A program made the translations under genes and the position numbers. This document shows positions 1 through 11,886 of a DNA stretch of 64,000 bases, in pieces. The stretch's first letter is position 1. Every line of letters starts with the position of its first letter. The notes beneath the pieces are model-generated. The model was not told where the DNA came from. It saw only the letters and a list, made by a program, of their open reading frames with translations, and did no database searches. The DNA is taken from assembly GCA_028554645.1 (NCBI GenBank), contig JAQOOI010000016.1, positions 496,001 through 560,000 of the forward strand, read 5' to 3'. This stretch comes from Omphalotus guepiniiformis. Its lineage: Eukaryota > Basidiomycota > Agaricomycetes > Agaricales > Omphalotaceae.

Positions 1-185
1 CCCGAGGGATTATCCATGAGTTGATCGTGGTCGACAATGTCTTCGCCTGAAGATGGTGGCAGAGCTGACTCGGCCGCTGTTTCCGAACTCGAACTATCCG
101 TGGACACATCCGGAAGATAACCTCGCCCGTCGTGTTTCGCAACCTTAGGCTTGATTCTGTCAAATTTTCGCTTGTTCGCGCACAT
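1..185 (-). CDS. hypothetical protein, N-terminal part, runs off the left edge
   Basis: An open frame begins at an ATG (183-185 on the minus strand) and stays open for 61 codons to the window edge. The predicted N-terminus is basic (about the first 20 residues), followed by a serine-rich acidic stretch. I do not recognise a family. It diverges from the gene starting at 523, so the 337 bp between them would be a shared promoter. It is short and incomplete, and the frame could be open by chance or be cut by an intron. Confidence 0.4.
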   Translation of the reverse strand, partial: MCANKRKFDRIKPKVAKHDGRGYLPDVSTDSSSSETAAESALPPSSGEDIVDHDQLMDNPS

Positions 186-522
186 CCTACGCAGTAGATA
201 GTGAGTGAGAAGGATGAAGCAGGGCAGTGATGAAGCAGGGCAGTGAGACCACCTCACCGGCAAAACAAAGCACGCATGACTAGCTTTGACCATCATATAC
301 GCATTGACAATCAGCTTGAGCTTGACTCGAATTCCTCACGCATTGACCCTTATCTGTCATGCTTTGACCATCATACATTCACGACGCATTGACCATATGC
401 TTTGACCATCATACATTCACGACGCATTGACCTTGTGATTGCATACTGTCACTACGCATGGACAATTGTCAGTATTCTATTTAAAAGCAGGAAAGAATCC
501 ATACCACTGCATAGGAAACTCA
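186..522. repeat. divergent intergenic region with TTGAC(C) repeats
   Basis: The spacer between the two divergent genes carries a repeated GCTTTGACCATCATA motif (near 283, 361 and 399) alternating with CGCATTGAC (near 300, 339, 385 and 423). The last two units form a 38-bp tandem repeat. Just upstream (about 210-247) a GAAGCAGGGCAGTGA motif is also doubled. Repeats of this kind in a shared promoter could bind a regulator, but no known fungal site was recognised. Confidence 0.55.
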
Positions 523-1670
523 ATGAAGCTCGGCCAAATCATCAAGCCCAATAACCCCAAGTTCCTCGTGAAGGCTCGAGATCACACTCGAGCTGTAAGC
601 TACCTTCTCGAGCACTTGGAACCCGAATACTTCGATACAAACACTATCTGTCCCAATCCGTCTCGGCAACGTGTCAGCAGGCACTTGTACTCCATCGTGA
701 TGGGTCAAGGCAAGAAGGAGTTCTTTGGTCGGTTGGAGGACGGTTGGCAGAACCATTGTACTCGCGACTGTCCACGCAAAACAGCGCCTCCGCTCGAGCC
801 GGCCAACCGTGAGCGTCTGCGCAGGATCTTTGAAGCCTGGAAAAAGAATAAATCGAACGACGAAGGTAAGCCAACTAATATATATATATATATATTCTGT
901 ACTCACGGAGATTTTCAGTATGGATGAACATCGATACAGATGATTTCCCTCTTCACCCTTCCGAAACCAATACATCTTCTACCCCTGCAGCAGCTCGAGC
1001 ACCCCGAGGACGCTCTGCTCGTATGACCACGGGCGGCCGTGCTCCTCGTCGCCCCGATGGCTCACTTCCACAACACACCCCTTCCACTCTCTCGATCACT
1101 GGCAGTCGTACCCTTCATCCTGGTGTCGGCTCCCAATCGACTTCCATGAAGCGGGGCCGGGATGACGATGAGGCCATCGACCCAATGACGCCCCGAAAGC
1201 GTATTAAGGTCATGCCTACGCCTCTTATAACGCCTCCTCCCACGCTCGATCCGAAGGGCAAAGGAAAAGCACTAAAGAGACAGCAGAGCTCACAGCCTAC
1301 TCGAGCCACTTCTGTCATCGACCTCACTATACAGAGCGACGACGGTGATGCAAGTGGCTCAACCCATGTCACCGCAAGAGGGGATAGCTCGGAGGTTGAG
1401 GTCATCATCTCACCCAAGCCTATTCTGGACTTCACTGGCGACAACCAGGCTGGACCCTCGAAGCACGCTGGTGCAATAGAGTGGAGCTCCGACTCCGAGG
1501 TTGAGGTGATCAGCACACCAAAACCCATTCTTGTCGCCAGTAGTTCTCGCAACACTTTGCGCGCCTTGGCCCGCGCACACCCCAAACGAAAGTTAACCAA
1601 GGCGGAAAGGGAACTGCGAGAGATGGATCCTGACATGTTCGACGACATTGAAAGGGCATTGAGAGGCTAA
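523..1670 (+). CDS. hypothetical protein, basic/acidic low complexity, two exons
   Basis: Exon 1 is 523-865 and exon 2 is 919-1670. The 53-nt intron (866-918) has GTAAG/CAG borders and contains an (AT)n run, and the frame continues across it. The first ~115 residues look folded (several Trp/Cys/His). The rest is Ser/Pro/Arg-rich and probably disordered. It holds a VIDLT-type stretch followed by acidic residues, which resembles a SUMO-interacting motif, and two near-copies of an EVEVI-SPKPIL segment. No family was recognised. An ATG 84 nt upstream at 439 would extend the N-terminus; the 523 ATG is chosen only as the nearer one to the conserved-looking sequence. Confidence 0.6.
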
Positions 1671-1945
1671 AGGACACTTCGTAGCTTAGTAAGAAGTACA
1701 AATGGACGAAACCATGTACATACCTTGAAATCACCCTCATGATACCGCAGTTTGTAGTGAATTCTAACAGTTATGATGAGCAAGTAAACACGGAATAGAA
1801 AAGTTGAAAGTGTACCACGAGCTAATCCCACCGGGTATGTCTTATGTCACTCTGGGGTTGAACAAAAAACACAGTGATTGACAAGATAGCAAATACAATG
1901 TGCACGATTCAAGAAATAATGTTACGAGGTAATCGATCGAGCAAG

Positions 1946-4103
1946 TCATACCACTGAGCGAAGAAGCCGAGGAAGTGTGGGAGGATGTCCAATGAAATTG
2001 TAATAGCTCTGCACATAAAATTGTACGAGACAAGTTTCCCATTCTTGCCCCGCCTGAGACTGTTGACGATGTTGAGAGAAATCGATTTCTTTATGCCTCC
2101 GCCAAATAGCAGGCTTCGAACCACTCCATGAGTCCATCAGTTTCCAAAATGCCCGCAATGGAATCAACCTATCAAGCCACAATTCGCTGCATAGTCCGTA
2201 ATCCAGCTGATCTGAGGCAACCTCAAAGACGTTGCCATCGTTGAAGCAATAGCTCATCAGCTGTTGTCGGTCACGATTGTGATTGGCACGAGCTACGTTG
2301 TATTCCTCGATAGAGCGTGTCGGCGATGCTTGAGGCTGAGACGTGTCGGCGAGAGCATCAACTGCACAAAGCTCGTGTCGAAAACTGATCATATGCAGTT
2401 CCCAGACAAGTCTCTTTCCTTCCACAACGTCAAAAGAAGTCTGCGGAAGGCTCGGTGGTGCTATGGGTAGTCCTCGATTATAAGCATCCATAACCGTCTT
2501 CATGAGTTTGTGAACGCCTGCCATTTCGGAATCCTTTACAACGCCAGACTCCCATTGCCGTGATGTTATGCACCCCAGTACCTTCCTCCACTGGCTAATG
2601 GTGAGAAGTTGAGGTGGTGCACTGGAATCTTTGCACCAGGCCAGCCACGCAGGACGAAAATGTGACCATTGATAGAGATAGGCATTTTGAGTGCTCTCGT
2701 TGAAGAAAAGCCCCGGGTCAGGAACTACAGTGTACTTCTTTGGAGTCACCGCTGGTGAAAACCGAGCCTCTGGATGACGAACGTCGATCTTCATATTCAC
2801 ACCCAGCCATGCAGGCAACCCCAAGGGAAGATACGAGTTGGGCGGCAAGTCAAGAAAGGGGTCTCTCACCCTCGATGATGCTGAAACCACGTTTAGGCTT
2901 TGATTCAATAGTGACGGAGAATACACTTACATTCACGGGCTTTGCTGCACATGGTGGGCTTAGACTTTTTGCGCGAGGCATTGGAAGCTTGGGGGAAGGT
3001 TCTCTTCAAAGAAGAGGGCTGGGAGAGAGAGGTGGAGGGTGCAGAAAACGATGATGATATGATCCCCTTCGACCCAACAACGTAAGAAGAAGGATATTCG
3101 TCCCGATAATGTGCATTGGCGAAAGGGCTCGGAGTAGCAAAGCATTCAATGGATGCCTTGCGAATCGCACTGAACTTCGCCTCTGACCCTGCTTGACCGT
3201 TGTAAATCACAGGATATGGCGGTGAAGCACCTTTTGAACACAGAGAATTCGGCTGACGTAGAGAAACCACATTCCATATGTTTTGGCGGCTGAACTGGCT
3301 GAGCGGGCGAATGTAATAGACTGGAAGTCCAGCCTTGAACATCTGATTTGCGATACGATCATCCCACACAAAGCAGCCCATTCGCGATGTGGCTTCATCA
3401 GGCAGAACAGGAGGTTCATTTCCAATCATTCGAGGGTAGAAGAGTTCCGCATAATCAAGGATAGCCTCAATTGTGAGCATTGCCCTTTGAAGCTCAACCC
3501 AACCTCGACGAAGATCACGGAAGGGAGTCATGATACTTGTGATGCGCGTGAAACAAACATCAACAGTCTGCTCTACTTCGCCTAAAAGCCCAGCGATTAC
3601 TGCGTCTTTGTTGATTGTTTTGAAACCTTTGACGCGCTCCTGCATAGCCTGAATACGAATCCTGAAATCCTCTCCTCGCACCATACCATGACCCTCCGGA
3701 TCACCTGGCTTGCGAGAGACTAAATATTCTTCATTGTAATCATTAAACATAACCATATCCTCGGTACGTGCTGATTGTCTAGTGTGGACGGCAGCTAGGT
3801 AGGGGTAGGATGGATGATAAGGTTGTGGCCATTGAATAGGATCGTCGACCCCATATCTAGCATCAGCGCGGCGAAAAAGATCTCTGGTGGAGCCTGAAGG
3901 AGGGCAAGGAATTCCGACGTTGTTGGGGGAAGTGATGAATTGGTTTCCGTGCAAAAGAGCACCGCATATGCCATCCGAGTAACTTAATGCACCTGTTAGA
4001 TGAGGCTATTAGAGACAAATGAAGATTATTGTGGTAGAATCAACGTACGAGTGAAGTCTTTATTTTTCAGCAAATCGACTGGAGGTGGGTGTTCAGCTGC
4101 CAT
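1946..4103 (-). CDS. hypothetical protein, three exons (Agaricomycete family of unknown function)
   Basis: Exon 1 is 4103-4049 (start codon ATG 4101-4103), exon 2 is 3992-2931 and exon 3 is 2880-1946. The introns (3993-4048 and 2881-2930) have GT/AG ends and phase 1, and the frame is open throughout (~680 aa). The N-terminal half contains a segment around NDYNEEYLV and a Trp-rich region. The middle is Ser/Lys-rich, resembling a nuclear localisation signal. The C-terminal half is again globular and Trp/Tyr-rich. I recall similar unknown-function proteins in mushroom genomes but cannot name a domain. Intron phases and long open frames support a real gene. Confidence 0.65.
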
Positions 4104-4171
4104 TGGGAATTCTTGAGCTTGAGGATGCGCGTTCCGTGACCGAATTGTTGCAGGCTCGAGGTGTCGAACAA

Positions 4172-4362
4172 CAGACCTCGCACAACAAGAGTTGCGGAGT
4201 TGGCGCGCGACTAGAAAGTCGTGGCACTGCTCTGTAGGTGTGGAAGGGGGAGGAGATCCTGTGAGCCCACAGACCTCGCACAACAAAAGTTGTGGAGTTG
4301 GCGCACGACTCGAAAGTCGTGGCACTTCTCTGTGAGTGTGGAGGGGGAGCGGAAGAAGAGAG
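4172..4362. repeat. two imperfect ~98-bp tandem units, each with two small palindromes
   Basis: Two units start at 4172 and 4270 with the same CAGACCTCGCACAACAA. Each holds a short hairpin-forming palindrome (ACAAC-AAAA-GTTGT in unit 2, imperfect in unit 1), then a second one (CACGACT-CGAA-AGTCGTG in unit 2, imperfect in unit 1), then a purine-rich tail. The array lies just upstream of the start of the gene ending at 1946. It could be promoter or 5'-UTR sequence. Confidence 0.6.
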
Positions 4363-4772
4363 ACTAAAGTTTTATATATATTGAGTAGTGAAGACACGCA
4401 ACATGAACAACTTACCGGAGGACGGGCACGACAATCGCGAGGAGCAGTTCGAAGTTCTAAGTCAAGGTGCGCTAATCATCACGTAAACATAAACACATGA
4501 CTTAGCTGACTCTAGTAAATAAGTACAAACTTTATCTCGGCCAATTATGTGCGTCAAACGCTCGGTCTCGGTCATCTCGGTGTCTGACACGCGAAATAGT
4601 TGAAGTCACATATGGTAATAAAACTTTATGGAGGCCTTATATTTTCGCCACCACGCGTAGCAGGTAATACATATATATGGAGAACGATATAGCACAGTGA
4701 AATACAAGTGAGAAATACAGTTGGATAAATGCTTCGTAGATGTGCTTCTGCGCCTGTCCTACTAGTAGCATC
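4363..4772. other. intergenic stretch, nothing recognised
   Basis: No gene, RNA or repeat was recognised. It holds the upstream side of the gene starting at 4103 and the 3' end of the gene stopping at 4773. Confidence 0.4.
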
Positions 4773-5806
4773 CTAACCTGCACGGTCATACTCTTGCGGA
4801 GCATCACTATCCTTGGAAAGATCTATGACAGAGAGAGTCAGTGTGTGTAAATGTCGTTACCTTGTCACTGACCAATGATTGTCTTGCGTTTAGAGGAGGA
4901 AGTTTCATGCTCATTGAGTAGCTCTAAGAGATATGCTCCAATATGTAAAGAATGCATTGAATAACGACGAGAATTTACCGATGACTCTGGAATGACTTGA
5001 AGGCATGGCGTTTGTCTCCTGCAGGGTCCCTGCGAGGTGGATGAGTACACATGATATGGCACTGCAGTATATTGAGCTTACCGTTCAACCTAGCACGCTT
5101 AGAGGGCTGGACAGAAGAAGATCCAGGGAAAGGACGTTTGTTGCCTGGATGAATATCGCTGTCTGAAGATATCACGATGGTCGTGCCGGAGCGTGAGCCC
5201 GAAGCAGCATGCGCGGGAGTGTCAGTCACAGAGACGCTGCCAGATTCAGTCGTAGAGTCCCCTGAAGCCGATACGACTCCCGCTGATGATGCACGCCACT
5301 CCGCCCACATGGAAACCTCAGCCTCTTCAACAAGGCCGGTGATGCACGCATCCCAACCTTGCAAATCATCGGGATTGATTAAAGGGCCGTACGGAACATT
5401 TCGGTGGTAGACATCGGGGAGAGGTGCACTGGACCAGGATACTGTCGAATACCGATCGTGCAGCACAAGAAGGTACATGAGCATGCAACAAGACCTGGGG
5501 TGGAACCAACAGAATATTTTGCGTTTCTTGGTACACTCCAGATTACGAGAGACATGACTTGGCCTTGCGCACTGTACAAAAAAGCGTCAGCTTCTCCAAA
5601 GAATGAGAGGAGATTGTGAAACTTACACTGCAAGTGACTCTCCCAATGTGTGTAAAATCACGCCGACCGGTGTCAACTCTTGTCACATACATATGAAGGC
5701 CGTAGAATTGCGTCTGTAGAAGAGGTCGATTGACAACTTTTGTCAATTTATCCCGAATGGTCCTTGCAAGGGCTTGTGCGGGATTGGGGGGCAAGACGTC
5801 GTTCAT
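4773..5806 (-). CDS. hypothetical protein, five exons
   Basis: The model starts at ATG 5806. A first exon of ~60 codons ends before a GTAAGT donor near 5625. A long second exon runs to about 5085, followed by short exons ending at a TAG at 4773-4775. All junctions have GT/AG ends and keep one frame. The protein (about 270 aa) has a globular N-terminal half rich in aromatics. A Ser/Thr-rich acidic part follows, with an IVISSDSD stretch resembling a SUMO-interacting motif and a basic PSKRAR cluster. An extra 5' exon upstream of 5806 is possible. No known family was recognised. Confidence 0.55.
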
Positions 5807-6852
5807 GGTGCGGAAGAGCTTGAGATTTCGTGGAAGTAAGTGAGTTGTTGAAAAAGAGTGAAGGTAACTTACAGATTTTATACGCCATTTTATTGCTTTG
5901 GCCCGTCCAGGTTTCAATCTGGATTACTTGCTTTGCCTGATCCAAGCTCCCTCCAGCTGATCGCAGGGAACGAAGCTAAGTCCTGGATGTAGTTGGATGC
6001 GGGATTGGTAATCGATTGACCACTCAACGCGTGCATTGAGGGTAGCACACTACTAGAGTAGCGGCTTTTGGTATAGTGAACCACTCACCAAGTACGTTGA
6101 GGGAAGCACGGCTTGAGCACGGCGACAACAGTAGTATCTTATCTCTGCACTTGTTTGTTTGGCTAAGCCTTCAGAACCAAGCTTACCAATGCGGAATCTC
6201 AGTCCCGATTCCCGACCCTCTCTCAAGCTCTCAAGATCTCAAGGGTTGCATTCTGACCACCACTGAAATGGTGGTGCGTTATCCACACTGACGAGTGTGT
6301 GATTATGGATTGCAAGCTTCAATCTCAAGGGTCATACGTTCAAACTTACAACTTCTAAGTGTGAAGGACCGATTGCTCGCTTTGCCTCTCGCTTTGCCTC
6401 CTACCCTTCTCCTGCTCACTCCTTGTGAAGTCCAAGCTACACTGGACGTGCGTGTTTGAATCTGTGTGGTTTTCTCCCAACTTTGGTAGGCTGTTCTTCA
6501 ATTCCTCACCTTCATTTGAACTCAGAAAACATACATATCAGATACATGTCTTTCGCTTCATCAATGGCAGTTCTCAACCTTATAACCACAACTATCAGTT
6601 GTGCGTTGGCCTTGACCTTGTCAAGTGCTCAGGCAACTCAGAAGCATTACCACTGGTCACTCACAAGCAAGTTCTTACATTGGTTTTCATACGACTGTTT
6701 GCGTCGATGTTCTGCTTTGGCTCCTTTGGCCGCTTTGCTTGTGTGTGGCATCCTTCATGCTTTGTTGTTGCAATACAGCTTATAGTAGTTCTATGCATCA
6801 TACAACTGAACGAAATCACAACCTCACTCTCGTATTCTGCGTACTATTTCCA
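5807..6852. other. intergenic, no convincing gene
   Basis: Overlapping frames between 6076 and 6850 are open, but none shows a domain, a plausible intron structure or codon bias. This is most likely the shared upstream region of the two divergent hypothetical genes. A short 5' exon of the downstream gene cannot be excluded. Confidence 0.35.
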
Positions 6853-9336
6853 ATGGTCAAGAAGAGAAACTGGGCTTCTTGGGCTGACGATGCTCAAAGG
6901 AAGATACTCTTGCAAAAGCGGGACGAATTCAACAACGTTCTATACGAGAACAACGTTCATCTCAAATCGACAGGCGACAGACACCGTAACCCCCTGGCCG
7001 TCGAAAAGTGGCCTAAAGATGTTGCCAACCAACTTCTCGATTCCGTAGTCGAATTTCAGCTTGATAAGTTGAACGCTGACAAGCCGGTAGCCAAAAGTAA
7101 GGAGCAGTGGTTTAAGGTACGCCTTCTTCGGTAGCTGGCAACCTCATCTGCTCACGGTGAACACAGGTCATCTCTGACCTCTTCCGCAACGAGATTAGGT
7201 ACTTCAAGCTTGCCTCTCAAACACCATCAGCTGGGGCGACCTCAAGCAGGGACTCTGGTGGCACGCCTTCCGAAGCAAACCCACCCCAGGACTCTGGTGG
7301 CACAGTTCCTCAGGCCAGCTCGAAACCCGGTTCCACTCAGGCCAGCTCGCAGACCGGTGATGCGAACTCCAAGGAAGAGTGGTGTTCGGTCGAAGGTCGG
7401 ACGACTCTTCTGAGTATATTCTCTACTCGTATCACTGGGAGAGAGCTCTTCCGCGATGAGCAGCTTGCCAGTATACAGGCGCGAGCTGCCGAGCTCAAGG
7501 CTGAAGGGACTCACACCAACAATGGCGGGCACTTTCAGAAGGCCTGGACAGAGCTGTGGCATCAGGAAGGCGAGACGAAAGCTGAGTGGAATCGACGCGC
7601 AACAGAAATGTGCAAGGATAGCGCCAACCAAGCCGATTTTGGGAATGTACTTGCGAATGAAGTACAGACGGTTCTTGATTCAGGTCGTGTCGGAGAGTGT
7701 GGTGTCCTGATCATCGTTGGTCAGCGAACGCCTGACGAGCTTGTAGCATCGCAGTCGTACGTGCCCTTGCTATACTTTTATTGTTGAGCCTGACTTGAAC
7801 ATCTTTTCAGGTACTGTCTGATCCCAAACAATCTCAAAAGAAAGGCAAAGAAAGCCAAGTTGGGGGCTTTCGAGATGGACAGTATTGCAAGTCAATTTGG
7901 AGACCACTTGGTCCATGTTTACAATGGTATGCTCTTCGTCCCTCGTTCACTTAACAATTCTCATCTCTGCTGGTAGCTTCGGAGACCAATGCCACTGAAG
8001 CTAATGCCACAGTCAGCGTAGCGTTCCCCAAGAATGGTGCGGGGGCCTTCGTCTTCCCCCCTGAAACAGTTCAAGAATGTCCACAAGACCTTCATAATGC
8101 TCAGGTCATTCTAGCCAAGTACTTTGAGGCGGTCTGGAGTATGTACATGTCATTTTCGTGAAGTTTTTCATACTAAACATTCTGCTAGACATATCCTTCG
8201 AATCGAGTACTGATATGCCGTCTGTTCCATGGGGTGATATCGCCAAGAATCCTGACAACTATTACGACACAAGTAAATACGAGTTTGAAGAGCCTTTGAC
8301 AACACCCTTTGCGAAGGTTCAAGTTTCGGTTGCTACTCTTTGGCAGTACTTGTCGGAACTCCCCGTTGATGACCCATTTTCATTCTTTGAAAAGGGCGTC
8401 ATTCTTCAGCGCCTAGCGAAGGAACATTTGGAGAATGAGGATGAATGTCACGCTGGGGAGGAAGAGCAAGGCAGTGAACTCGGCGGTGATACACCCCAGA
8501 TCACACCTGCTCTTCCGCATCCTCTCAGTCTTCCTCGCGTTGAACACGATGTTTGTGATGCAGTGGACAGTATCAGTCCCTCTGTTACCTCACATCCTCC
8601 CAATCCTCCTGGCACCCCCATTCATGTTCCCGACGCTCCTGTCAGTGGTAATAGTCCCCCTGTTCAACCAGCCACATCACCAACTGTTTCTCCCCTGAAT
8701 CCTCCCAGCACTCTTCATGCTCCCTCTGATGTCCCTAATGCTCCCTCTGATGTTCCTGATGCTCCGTTGAATGATAACGCTCCCTCCGTCCGAGTACTCG
8801 CATCACCAGCAGTCGCATCACCAGCTGACTCGCCGCTGAGCACTCATACGCCAACTCTCCCCAACCTTCCTGGGGCTCTTCTTCATGTCTCTAGTGTCCC
8901 TGTCAATAGCAGCTCTCCCACTGTAGAACCAGCCACACTGCCAGCTACTCCTCATCCCAACTCTCCTGGTACTGCGCTTGACGCTCCAGCGGATGTTACC
9001 GTCCGAGGAATCACGTTGCCGGCCGGTTTAAAGATACCCGATATGGCAGTCGCCGCGCCGCGGAAACGTGGAAGGAAGACCAGAGCGGAACCGTCGGGTG
9101 TGGCGCAAGCTCCCCAGCCCGAGCCCGCTGTTCAGGATGCGCCAAGGCGGTCTGCAAGGGAGAAACGAAAACGTGATGACCCTCCAGCACCCGATCCGTC
9201 AGGCCCAGCACCGAAAAAGCGCAAGCCAGGGTATATCTACGTTAATCCCGACACTGAGGAAACATTGGATACTGAGATGGTTGATGAAGAACGAAGACAG
9301 GCCCGTGAAGCTAAACGATCTACGAAAACAAAGTGA
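6853..9336 (+). CDS. hypothetical protein with long Pro/Ser-rich repeats and basic tail, multi-exon
   Basis: The start is ATG 6853 (initial residues MVKKRNWASW). Introns of ~50-55 nt follow near 7117-7167, 7757-7810, 7927-7977 and 8140-8189, and the frame continues to TGA at 9336. The N-terminal ~90 residues are helical-looking with Trp and charged residues. A Ser/Gly-rich linker and a second globular part (to about residue 390) follow. Next is a Pro/Ser/Ala-rich region that includes a 24-bp tandem repeat near 8720-8765. Near the C-terminus is a basic PRKRGRK segment like an AT-hook. A nuclear role is possible but unproven, and no family was recognised. Confidence 0.6.
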
Positions 9337-9621
9337 TATTTCTCTCATGTATTAGGTATGTGCTTTTGACTGATTCAGTACTCGTTGCTAATTTCTTTCC
9401 AGTTTTGTCACTATATAGTCATCCAAATATATTTTGTATCTCGTGCGATGTAGGTTGTGGGATAGCTCATAAGAGTGGTTAAGCTTTTTTGAGGTACGAC
9501 ACGACCTGTGACAAGGGCGCGACACGGCGCGACGTCGTGACCAACTAACTCGTAGCGCCGGCATCACTTCATCGTCGTTCTCGCGGTATCTATTCAACCA
9601 AGACCGTTCCATCCTATCACA

Positions 9622-10115
9622 ATGAGCACTCTGTACACAGCGGCGGTGCATCCGATCACTAACGCCCTTCCATCTTCTGACAAGTCTGGCTGGATATATG
9701 TGTATCACATCGTCGGAACACAGAGGTACAAAGTGGGCCGAACGATCAACGTGGAGCGGCGGAAAGGAGAGTGGAAGCGTCAGTGTCGAGGGCAGCAGCA
9801 CCAGTGGTTTGACCCGATTTCAACTCAACAGTATGTAAAATCTGGTACGTTTTCTCCTAGCTCTTTTTTTCTGCCTCTTCACATTTGTATAGAACATGAT
9901 GTACATAAGGCACTCGAAAGAATATGTCTTAGGCGTCCGCGATTGCGCTGCTCCCATTGTAAGTCTTTTTTTTTGCTTTGCTGCCTGAATGAAACCTCTT
10001 GACGACGTTTTCAGGCGGACGTAAACACCGAGAACTTTTCGAGTTTGCTGGACATCCTACCGATGTATACGAAGATACTATCGCTCCACTCATTCACCAA
10101 ATCTGCTTCGTATGA
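9622..10115 (+). CDS. T5orf172-domain (GIY-YIG superfamily) small protein, three exons
   Basis: Exons are 9622-9844, 9893-9958 and 10015-10115, with phase-1 GT/AG introns. The protein starts with a short leader. Next comes the family signature: WIYVYHI strand, KVGRT followed by NVERRKGEW, a conserved His/Val-rich helix (HDVHKALE), a CSHCGRKHRELFEF segment and an acidic end. This matches the T5orf172/MUG113-like GIY-YIG-related fold, which is expanded in fungi and also found in phages. Family members are presumed nucleases; here the catalytic set cannot be judged without alignment. It is near the minimal size of the domain. Confidence 0.8.
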
Positions 10116-10582
10116 AGGTACGTCGTCTTGTTCGTTCGTTCGGTTCGATCTTTGTTCATTCACGTCTGGAATTTGAAGTATTTGTTCAATCGGCTTATTC
10201 GTTCACTGCGTGTTCGTTCAGTTGACGACTCTCATTTACGACGCGTTTGTTCGTTCAGTTCGCGTTAGTTTGGTATTTTATATATCTGCTTTTTCGTTCT
10301 TTTTGTTCAATATGTCTTGTTCATTCGAATACAATGTGTTCATTAATACCATACAAATAAATGTAAAATCACTATTAACTCGTTCAGTATGCGAACGAAC
10401 AAGATCTGAGAATCCGGTCAAGACCGGCGTGTTACGAACAAAGCTAGTCGGAATTTTACGGACTTCTGCCCACGAGCTCTTCTACCTTACCCGCCGGTCG
10501 GTCCTGTGAAGATGTCAAACACGCCGTTTACCATGGGTGCTACATACCCATTAGTGGTGGTATTGGTGACCCCTACACAGTA
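10116..10582. other. intergenic, degenerate GTTC-rich repeats
   Basis: About 10130-10320 is full of GTTCGTTC/GTTCATTC-type tetranucleotide repeats. No gene was recognised, and the short frames here have no domain or intron support. Confidence 0.45.
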
Positions 10583-10876
10583 TTGGCACGAGAGGATTAC
10601 CATTACTTTTGTGCCCTCTTGGATAGTCAACATCGGACTAGCGGCAGATCGCAGTCAAATTACTGGCTACGCTCGCGTATTTGCGTAAAGAACATGTCGC
10701 TCGTGGCGGAATGGTATACTCGACGTCATGGTCTTTCTTCAGAGAACATGGATCAGGTTTCGAATGTGGTTGAAGGGAACAGAGAGGAGGTTGTAGCTGC
10801 TGTCTTAAGTCTGGCTAAGGACTTTGCCGCGAAGAGTTCAATCGTACAGTCGCTGGCCCCTCACATATTCCGGTGA
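10583..10876 (+). CDS. short open frame, possible exon or gene remnant
   Basis: The frame is open for 97 codons and its sequence looks coding (YHYFCALLDS, then a helix-like C-terminal half), ending at a TGA. No good start or upstream exon was found, and the frame can be extended upstream past the ATG-less 5' end. It may be the last exon of an unrecognised gene or the remnant of one. Confidence 0.3.
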   Translation: MAREDYHYFCALLDSQHRTSGRSQSNYWLRSRICVKNMSLVAEWYTRRHGLSSENMDQVSNVVEGNREEVVAAVLSLAKDFAAKSSIVQSLAPHIFR

Positions 10877-11886
10877 TCCAGAGAGACCAAGGTTGACTCT
10901 TTTTCCTTCCTGATCTGCGCAATTGAGACCGCCTTGCCTTGTAGGAATGTGATGGAGAATATATGTATCACCTACGAAAGGGAGAATGCGCTGCTCAGTT
11001 TCCAGCCCCCCTTGGCAAGTTATCTACCAAGCTTTTTAATTTTGATCTGTATCAAAGGCGTACCAACTTCATTCGTTAATGATTTTTCGCCTTCATGTCT
11101 CGTGGGCCCTACTGGGTCGTTTGACTGGTGTGAATTGGTATCCTGCAAATTTTCGGGACTGCAATTATCCTCCTCTGGCCCTTGCTGGGTAGGAGAGTGG
11201 GAGGTAGTAGGAGACAGAGGCCAAGCAAGGATCACGCGAAACGAACAGCACCTAAATTTGCGTCATCGGGTCACGTACCCGTCACCCGGGAGCGCTGGAA
11301 CAAATGGAGTAACGAATTTCGAAAGAGAACCCAACGCAGAAAGCCGGGTGAAGCAGGATCTAGCAGGATTCAAGGCTGATGTTCCTCCTAGCAGGCTGCC
11401 AGTTAAGCTCACCTCGAACGTTGCTATCAAACACGCAACTTCCATCCCTCAGAGAAGCAAGGAAAACGGACAGGAAAGCGAAGGAGTCCCTTCAGAGATC
11501 ATTGTCAATGCTTTCTGTCACTCGTTGATTGTCGATGATTTCTTATCACGAGGGTGTGGGGGTGGGCCTCGGCGAAATCATACATAAATGCAGTATAAAT
11601 GCCTCAGGCTCTCCAGAATCCAAAATCCAGATTTCTAGCCCTTCCCATACAAAGTTTCCCATCCCTCGGAAAAAATACCTTATTAATTTTAGGCATAGGC
11701 AGGCATACTGTAGGTACAGGTTCCGTGGGCTTATAATAAGTATCTATCTAACTTCTTGCGGCAGCCCCCCTTCAAAATCAGAATCATCGCCGCACGAGCC
11801 CCACACAAGGGGATATCTACCTCCACACACCTCCTCCCTTCCTCTCTCCCACACCCTTCTTTTCCTCCCATCGTCATTCATCATTC
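10877..11886. other. intergenic, no supported gene
   Basis: A 217-codon frame (10934-11587) is open but its composition is not protein-like and it lacks intron or domain support. The last ~150 bp before 11887 is pyrimidine-rich (runs of CTCC/TTCC), typical of a fungal core promoter. Confidence 0.35.

Noticed and set aside
4172..4362. Hairpin array considered as a tRNA or CRISPR-like repeat
   Set aside because: No cloverleaf, no CCA-proximal T-arm, only two units and no spacers.
6425..6852. Hydrophobic open frames upstream of the gene at 6,853
   Set aside because: Three overlapping frames in the same DNA are open; hydrophobicity reflects T-rich promoter DNA.
10934..11587. 217-codon open frame
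   Set aside because: Composition is unlike protein, with no intron or domain; competing frames on both strands are equally open.
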